DNA from: Chrysopilus asiliformis
Lineage: Eukaryota; Arthropoda; Insecta; Diptera; Rhagionidae
Assembly: GCA_964034945.1 (NCBI GenBank)
Contig: OZ035960.1
Location: 52,818,706 to 52,882,705 of the forward strand
Direction of reading: 5' to 3'
Length of the DNA: 64,000 nt
Of the stretch, positions 58,011-64,000 are shown in pieces. How positions within the stretch are numbered: position 1 is the first letter of the stretch; every line of letters starts with the position of its first letter. A program made the translations under genes and the position numbers. Below the pieces are notes generated by a model that had not been told where the DNA came from, ran no database searches, and saw nothing but the letters and a program-made list of their open reading frames with translations.

Positions 58011-58315
58011 AAACAAATAATCAAATAAACAGACAAACAAACAGACAAACCAATAAACAGACAAACAGATAAACAGGCAAAGAGATAAACAGACAAACAT
58101 ACAGACATACAAACAGACGAACCAACAAATAGACAAACAGGCGAACATACAAGCAAGCAAACAGACAAAGAGACTAGTAGACAAGTAGACTAATAGAAAA
58201 ACAGAAAAACAGACAAATATACAAACAGACAAACAGACAGACAAACATACAGGCCAATTGACAAACAGACTAATAGACAAACAAATAAAGAGACAAAAAG
58301 GCAAACAGAAAAAAT
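58011..58315 (+). repeat. Degenerate CAGACAAA-type octamer array
   Basis: About 37 units of an 8-bp period, mostly acaaacag / agacaaac with many point variants. The long cysteine/valine/leucine-rich frames on the minus strand are repeat translation, not a protein. Confidence 0.9.
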
Positions 58316-59136
58316 GGAAAGTTGTTAGTTAACAATAGTTGGCAACTAGGACGAAGCTAATATTTATAATGTCAGCTGTTTCAAACTAGCAACTAGCACC
58401 ATGTCAACCGGGCATTAGGGTTGTGATATTTAAAAACACTTGATTATCTCTCTAGAAAATATTCCCAACGAAACCAAATTTTAAAATCTAAAAATTATAA
58501 TGCAAAAATTCAGTTTAAAATTTAACATCATTATTTGAGGGTAAACATGACATGCCCAACATAATTCTATTAACATAAAAAAGTATGACATTTGCATAAA
58601 TAAAAATTACCAACAATGTTTAAACATATCTATTCCCAGGAGATAAATGAAAAACAATTATCCCGTATTCAAAAGGACCGCAAGATACAACAATAAAGAT
58701 TAGATGATAATGGTTATATTATCAAAGCGTTCAGTTCTCATTTTTCACCTGTCCTCTTAATTTTCACTGAACACAAAAATGAATTTACCTTTATTCATAT
58801 TTAGCGAAAAATTTTACGCATCCTGTTGATGATAATGATGATTAAAATTTCATATATTTTAGCCATTCTTTTGTGCAAAATTAAATATCATTAAATATGA
58901 GGTCATGTTGAGTGGTGAAACAAGAAATGGCCATTTGAAAAAGGTTCTGTTCTTTAAGCCATGGGCGAACGTCATGTATATCCACATTAGAATAGACATT
59001 AATGTTGCCAAATTTGGAAACGGCCCATTTGTGTGTTTTGGTCACTTTCCATCACTCTGACAACAAACTCATATTTCTTGGTAATATTTTCTAAAACAAA
59101 AATTATTTTTAAGAAATTTTAACATATCTTATTTTT
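58316..59136. other. Intergenic DNA, no gene recognised
   Basis: No motif-bearing frame, TIR or array seen. Confidence 0.4.
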
Positions 59137-60430
59137 AAAAGCTTTTATTTAGCTTGCTTTCGTACCTGTCTGTCTGTCTTTTTATTTGTCTGTCGGAATC
59201 AAATCTTGCAATCTAATTTTGACGCACGTCCACTCATCCGATTGACTTGAAATTTTGCACAGATACGTAACTCCGATGACAAGGCAACATTTTCACTTCG
59301 TCCTTGTAAGGATAACGGAAGGTCCTGTGAGGATATAACGTGATTACCCTTTTCCTCAAATTTCCTTGAAAAGATCTTATCTGGATTTTTAGGGGGTGGC
59401 TGATTCTGGCATCAAGAAGTCTGTAAGAATAACGGAATGTCCGGTTAGGATAACGTGATTATTCTTTTCCCGAAATTTCCCGGAAAAAGTCTCATCTGAG
59501 GGTTTTTGGGGTCGGTGAATCCGATGGACTTACAAGGAATCTTTTTCAGGTGTGAAAAGAATACTTCATTACCTTGAGACCAAAAATCAGTGCTGCATCT
59601 GCGGCAGTTTTTGTATTATTTGGTTTTAAATGAACGTTACTTGTACACGGTTCAGAAAGCCTCCCCTCCCAAAATTTCGCCATAAAATCGAATGTCTGTC
59701 GATATAAAAAACACGTCTTACTCATGAAAGTTCTTTCCCAATTGGATGAAAATTTATTGTAAACAAATTAGTTTGACAAGGGATGGAAAAAGGGTCACTT
59801 ACCCTATTATTTGACTATCCCGGTCAATGCAAAAATAGGTTAACTTAAATTTTGATAGGCCTTTCAAAATATGCAATCATTTTTAAAGCCCTGCAATTAC
59901 AGTGGGTAGGGGGGGGGGGGGGGGGGTGGTGAAAAAACATGGTCCAATATTCGTTCCTTTACCCTAACATAGTAATTTCAAATTTTTCTTTTCTCAATTT
60001 CATTCTTCTCACAAAAAGAAAACTTTTGATATTGGTTTCGTCCAAATCGGACTACTGGTTGCTGAGTTAAGGCCAAAAATCGATTTTTCGCAGGATTTTC
60101 GAGGGGGGGTTACCCCTTTGAAAACCTAATATCGGTAGATATAAAAAAAACGTGTTGCTTAGTTTTTTGAGTATTATAACATATGTTAGTCATAAGGACA
60201 TCTCAAAGGCAAAGTTATAATATAACTATTCGAAGACTTAAAAGTATATAAAAGGTGGCGAAAGACAGATGTCGTTTTGGATTTTTAGTGTTACTAATCA
60301 AATACAAAAAAACTATAAAAGGATCAAATAAAATTAAATTGAAAAAAAAATTAAAAGCTTTTCTTAAAAAAAAACGTGCTGAAAAGCAAAAAAAATAATA
60401 AAACTCGTTTGTTTTCGAAAAAACTCAAAA
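59137..60430 (-). repeat. Family E repeat, reversed copy
   Basis: It begins with the tail aaaagcttttatttagc and a gtctgtctgtct tract, then gattgacttgaaattttgca, cacttcgtccttgtaaggat, and two modules with ggataacgg..gtcc. It ends with ttataatataactattcgaa and an AT-rich head containing aaagctttt. The order is the reverse complement of 62.38-63.48 kb. An 18-G run lies within it at 59909-59926. Confidence 0.7.
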
Positions 60431-60436
60431 AAAAAA

Positions 60437-60748
60437 CAGACTAACAGACTAACAGACTAACAGACTAACAGACTAACAGACTAACAGACTAACAGACTAA
60501 CAGACTAACAGACTAACAGACTAACAGACTAACAGACTAACAGACTAACAGACTAACAGACTAACAGACTAACAGACCAACAGACTAACAGACTAACAGA
60601 CTAACAGACTAACAGTCTAACAGACTAACAGACTAACAGACTAACAGACTAACAGACTAACAGACTAACCCGGCCTTTACACGCGACTGTAAACTCTGTC
60701 AGTAGCCTTACACCTGTAAGGGCCGGGTAACAGACTAACAGTATAACA
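60437..60748 (+). repeat. CAGACTAA octamer tandem array 2
   Basis: About 30 copies of the same 8-bp unit as the 30.0-kb array, with a few point variants (agacca, agtcta), interrupted at 60669-60727. It follows directly on the AT-rich head of a family E copy. Confidence 0.97.
60669..60727. mobile_element. 59-bp miniature inverted-repeat insertion in the array
   Basis: CCCGGCCTTTACA at one end is inverted at the other (tgtaagggccggg, one mismatch). The octamer phase resumes after it with TAA duplicated (60666-60668, 60728-60730). TAA and the small size suggest a Harbinger/Tourist-type MITE. Confidence 0.7.
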
Positions 60749-61107
60749 GCAGAAAGACATTTTGTTAATAATGCTCCAATCGACTCAGCAGTGCTCGGGA
60801 AATGAGTTTTAGGCAAAATTAAGACGTCAAAATTTTTCATGGATACAATATTTTATTATACTACACAAGTAAATATTTTATTGAGGTCGGGAACAAAAGA
60901 CTTAACGGTATGTATCAAGGTTTCCTTTATAATCATATCTAGGGGCTGCAATACCGGTAACCGGTTTACCGGTTTACCGGTTTTACCGGCCAATTTTACT
61001 ACCGAAATTACCGGTAAATTTTTTTAAAAAATACCGGTAATTTCGGTAATTTTTTTGTATTAGTTTGGCGGGTTTAGCGGTCCAATTTTAAGAAATAAAA
61101 GCAAAAG

Positions 61108-61293
61108 TTGTGTTTTAATTTTCCAGCCTGACGTTTCGAGCCTTGTTTTGGTTCATCTTCAAAGGCGTTAAACGATCATTTAAATGCAATATGTTATAAC
61201 TGTTAATATTTAGCCGTAAAAACTTTGTGGAAATGTTAAATTTAAATGAGCCAAAACAAGGCTCGAAACGTCAGGCTGAAAATTAAAACACAA
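61108..61293. mobile_element. Hairpin repeat with cctgacgtttcga arms
   Basis: Arms of about 49 bp (ttgtgttttaattttccagc... and its inverted copy, one gap) enclose about 90 bp. The palindromic cctgacgtttcgagccttgt motif is in both arms. It lies inside the hAT-like element. A plus-strand frame (61246-61467) crosses its right arm and is not considered a gene. Confidence 0.75.
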
Positions 61294-62071
61294 TTTCTGG
61301 TAATTTTTTTTCTAAATGAAGACCTCGGTGCAAAAAGCGGTCATCCCCACTTTTTCAAATTTTTCAGGAGAGACAAAAAAGATATTAGCGTGAAGTTTTT
61401 TCTCTGGGACAAAGTTAAAAAATTACAATTTAAATCAAACATGTATTCTTACATCGTTTTAATTTGAGACAAATCTATATTTTTTTTTCGAAAAATTTAT
61501 AGACATTTTAAATTTTGGAGATAGCTGTTTCTGGCACCCAAGAGGATATTGGCGGTTTTCAAAATGCATTATTGGCTACAAAATACAGTCCAAAATATGT
61601 TCAATAGCGTTTAAAAATAAACAAATAAAAAAATATTCAATTTCACAAAACAAAACTCTCAGAAAAAATTAAAGATTTTTTGGAAAAAAAAATTCTGCGT
61701 CAAATTATATGAAACAATGCTTTCGTCTCCTTTTCTTTAATAACTTTTTACACAGTCCTCCAACGAGTCCGGAGTTTGCAGCCAAATATGCGCATTCTTT
61801 TATTCTTGCGCCACCTGCAATAACTCATTTTCGTCAAAAACTGTAGGTGACCGCTTTTTGCACCGAGGTCTTCAAATGTTTTAATGAAATAACTTATGAT
61901 AATGGGCTTTCTTGATAATTCAAAAATCTCAAGATCGTAAATTTTTTTGTAAAAACCTTAATTATCGAAAAAGCCCAATATTTACAAGCTTTCCGAATGT
62001 AAGAGCAAACTGAAGTATACTTCTAGTACATGTACATAAGTAAATGATAAAATATGTAATATGCAATATAC

Positions 62072-62335
62072 ATATCGTCGGCTAAAAGTGAAATTGTGCT
62101 AAGTCCATTAAACCAAATTTGACAGAAGAGCAATAACAAACCTTGTTAAATCATTTTCATTTTCATTTAAAGAAAACAGAGTCTCATTTAAAGAAAACTG
62201 AGCCCAATTTTTCTTATTTAAAGAAAACTCAGTATTATTGAAAGAGAATTAAAACGATTTAACAAGGTTTTCATTGCTCTTCTGGAATATTATACCAAAT
62301 GGACTTAGCACAATTTCCCTTTTAGCCGACGATAT
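62072..62335. mobile_element. 264-bp MITE with atatcgtcggctaaaa ends
   Basis: Long imperfect TIRs of about 80 bp (ctaagtccat and ccttgttaaatc phrases recur inverted) end in atatcgtcgg / ccgacgatat. The middle has a threefold atttaaagaaaac repeat. It is nested in the hAT-like element. TA may be the duplication. Confidence 0.75.
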
Positions 62336-62374
62336 TACATTAGAGAGAAAAAAATCAAATCAAAACAGAAAAGA

Positions 62375-63480
62375 AAAAAAAAATAAAAAAAAATTTTTAA
62401 AAAAAGCTTTTATTAAAAAAAATGCACTAAAAAGAAAAAAATAATTTTCTGGACGCTGTGTATCACAAATATAAAAGCTTTTTAAAAGCGAGATAAATGT
62501 TTATTTTATTGTTTTATGCTTTATCTCGCTTTTTAAAAGCTTTTATATTTGTGATACACAGCGTCCAGAAAATTATTTTTTTCTTTTTAGTGCATTTTTT
62601 TTAATAAAAGCTTTTTTTAAAAAATTTTTTTTATTTTTTTTTATTTTGTTCTTTTTAGTCTTCGAATATATAGTTTTACATTTGAGATGTCCTTACAGGC
62701 TTTTTAACTTGAGAATCGTATTCAGCGAACCCCAAAACCCGCAGAATATATTTTTTCCCGGAACAATTGAGAAAAAGGATAATCACGTTATCCTTACAGG
62801 ACATTCCGTTATCCTTACAGACTTTTTAATGACAGATTCGGATTCAGCGACCCCAAAAACCCCAGAATAGATTTTTTTCCGGAAAATTTGGAGAAAAGGA
62901 TAATCACGTTATCCTTACAGGACCTTCCGTTATCCTTACAGACTTTTTAATGACAGATTCGGATTCAGCGACCCCAAAAACTCCCAGAATAGATTTTTTT
63001 CCGGAAAATTTGGAGAAAAGGATAATCACGTTATCCTTACAGGACCTTCCGTTATCCTTACAGACTTTTTAATGACAGATTCGGATTCAGCGACTCCAAA
63101 AACCCCCAGGATAGATTTTTTTCCGGAAAATTTGGAGAAAAGGATAATCACGTTATCCTTACAGGACCTTCCGTTATCCTTACTGACTTTTTAATGACAG
63201 ATTCGGATTCAGCGACCCCAAAAACCCCCAGGATAGATTTTTTTCCGGAAAATTTGGAGAAAAGGATAATCACGTTATCCTTACAGGACCTTCCGTTATC
63301 CTTATAAGGACGAAGTAGTGAAAATATTGTATTGTCATCGGACTTATATAAGTGTGCAAAATTTCAAGTCAATCGGACAAGTGGAAGTGGGTCAAAATTG
63401 GGTTGCAAGATTTGATCTGACAGACAAACAGACAAACAGACAAACAAACAGACAAGATAGCGAGCTAAATAAAAGCTTTT
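62375..63480 (+). repeat. Family E repeat, most complete copy, with five 122-bp modules
   Basis: It starts with a palindrome whose arms are about 120 bp (62375-62497 and 62520-62642, aaagctttt motifs, centre gcgagataaa/tttatctcgc). Five tandem modules follow, with ggataatcacgttatcc at 62777, 62898, 63020, 63142 and 63264 (period 121-122 bp). The tail is ttcaagtcaatcggacaagt, gacagacaaac repeats and gctaaataaaagctttt. It is nested in the hAT-like element. Confidence 0.85.
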
Positions 63481-63701
63481 AATAATAAAAACAACCATAT
63501 TTGGCATTTGTAGCCGTAATTAATGTATTTTGGTTTTATTATTGAGTTATAAAATTATTGTTACTTATTTCTTCGTACGTTTTCACTAATATGCTATACA
63601 TGATTTGTTCGGTAAATACCGGTAAACCGGTTTTTAATAAAAATATTTACCGTTTACCGGTAAATCCGAAACTCGGTAATTTTGCAGGCCCTAATCATAT
63701 C

Positions 63702-64000
63702 ACGAATGAAAATACCAGAAATACATGGTGTTTCACGATTTTTTATCCTTAGAGAATTGTAATTGAAAAGTTGAAGAAATTTTTTGAACCCAACACAATT
63801 AATTACCCTCCGCTTTACAGGAAATACACCCCCATTCCACTGAATATCCCAGTAAGTATAGGCACAGTTGTCTTGCAGATTCAAGAACCTAAAATTTGGC
63901 CTGCCGAAGAATCAAGTTGGCCATCCCTGGTATACACCACAATGGTAAATCGGTTATAAAAACCGAGTGCGAAAATTACATAAACTCTTATAAATTATTT
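63702..64000. other. Sequence after the hAT element, no gene recognised
   Basis: Two open frames overlap on opposite strands. The plus frame at 63771-63959 has proline-rich, fairly protein-like composition (NYPPLYRKYTPIPLNIPV) but no known motif. It could be an exon, but nothing decides it. Confidence 0.3.

Larger units (their letters stand above)
60940..63693. mobile_element. hAT-like element with ACCGGT-rich ends
   Basis: TAGGGGCTGCAA at the left is inverted at the right (ttgcaggcccta, one mismatch). A perfect 8-bp duplication ATCATATC (60932-60939, 63694-63701) flanks it. Many accggt/ttaccgg motifs lie next to both ends (60950-61050, 63610-63662) and are candidate transposase-binding repeats. 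2.75 kb, largely made up of three other repeats. No transposase was recognised. Confidence 0.92.

Noticed and set aside
57947..58304. Long cysteine/valine-rich frames on the minus strand
   Set aside because: They are translations of a degenerate 8-bp tandem repeat.
59137..63480. A single 4.3-kb Foldback/Galileo-type transposon with long repeat-filled inverted termini
   Set aside because: The right arm lies wholly inside a hAT element (60940-63693) with perfect 8-bp duplications and the left arm lies outside it, so the two arms are better read as two separate family E copies in opposite orientation.

Overview
The window looks like transposon-dense, AT-rich nuclear DNA of an insect, probably a dipteran and possibly a nematoceran. 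This is inferred from the repeat types: several copies of a mini-me-like element with a (GTCY)n proto-microsatellite core, a (CA)n-bearing repeat like those familiar from mosquito genomes, rosa/mariner-like, hAT, piggyBac and pogo/Tigger-type DNA elements, a tRNA-derived SINE and a Ty3/Gypsy retrotransposon with a tRNA-Lys primer site. No bacterial-style gene organisation is present, and no host gene could be identified by name. Most short open frames here are chance frames in AT-rich DNA.

Layout. 1-10.2 kb: proto-microsatellite repeats, several small terminal-inverted-repeat (TIR) elements, an internally deleted mariner copy, a hAT element nested in a second hAT element (both with perfect 8-bp target duplications), and a 1.16-kb piggyBac-like element in TTAA with a hairpin element inside it. 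10.4-10.9 kb: a candidate small three-exon gene on the minus strand, one of the few stretches with protein-like composition. 12-30 kb: more nested TIR elements, two mini-me-like copies, a possible decayed membrane-receptor fragment (24.7-25.2 kb) and a long CAGACTAA octamer array. 35.4-46.7 kb: a mariner derivative split by a full-length 10.7-kb Ty3/Gypsy retrotransposon on the minus strand, with near-identical 2.2-kb LTRs, GGTT target duplication, tRNA-Lys primer site, gag, and an overlapping pol that appears to need -1 frameshifting. 47-52.9 kb: a Tigger-like element carrying one mini-me-like copy and interrupting another, a decayed LINE reverse transcriptase, an unrecognised 170-codon frame with one internal TGA, a SINE with a 12-bp target duplication, a piggyBac-type MITE and a decayed mariner transposase. 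54-64 kb: further proto-microsatellite repeats, a third mariner derivative identical in design to the one holding the Gypsy element, a second CAGACTAA array, and a 2.75-kb hAT element with 8-bp duplications that itself contains at least three other repeats.

How it fits together. Nesting gives a relative order of insertion: the Gypsy element is younger than the mariner derivative it splits, and its LTRs suggest a very recent arrival. The only apparently functional coding system is its gag-pol, which encodes protease, reverse transcriptase, RNase H and integrase with catalytic residues present. Everything else mobile here is non-autonomous or decayed.
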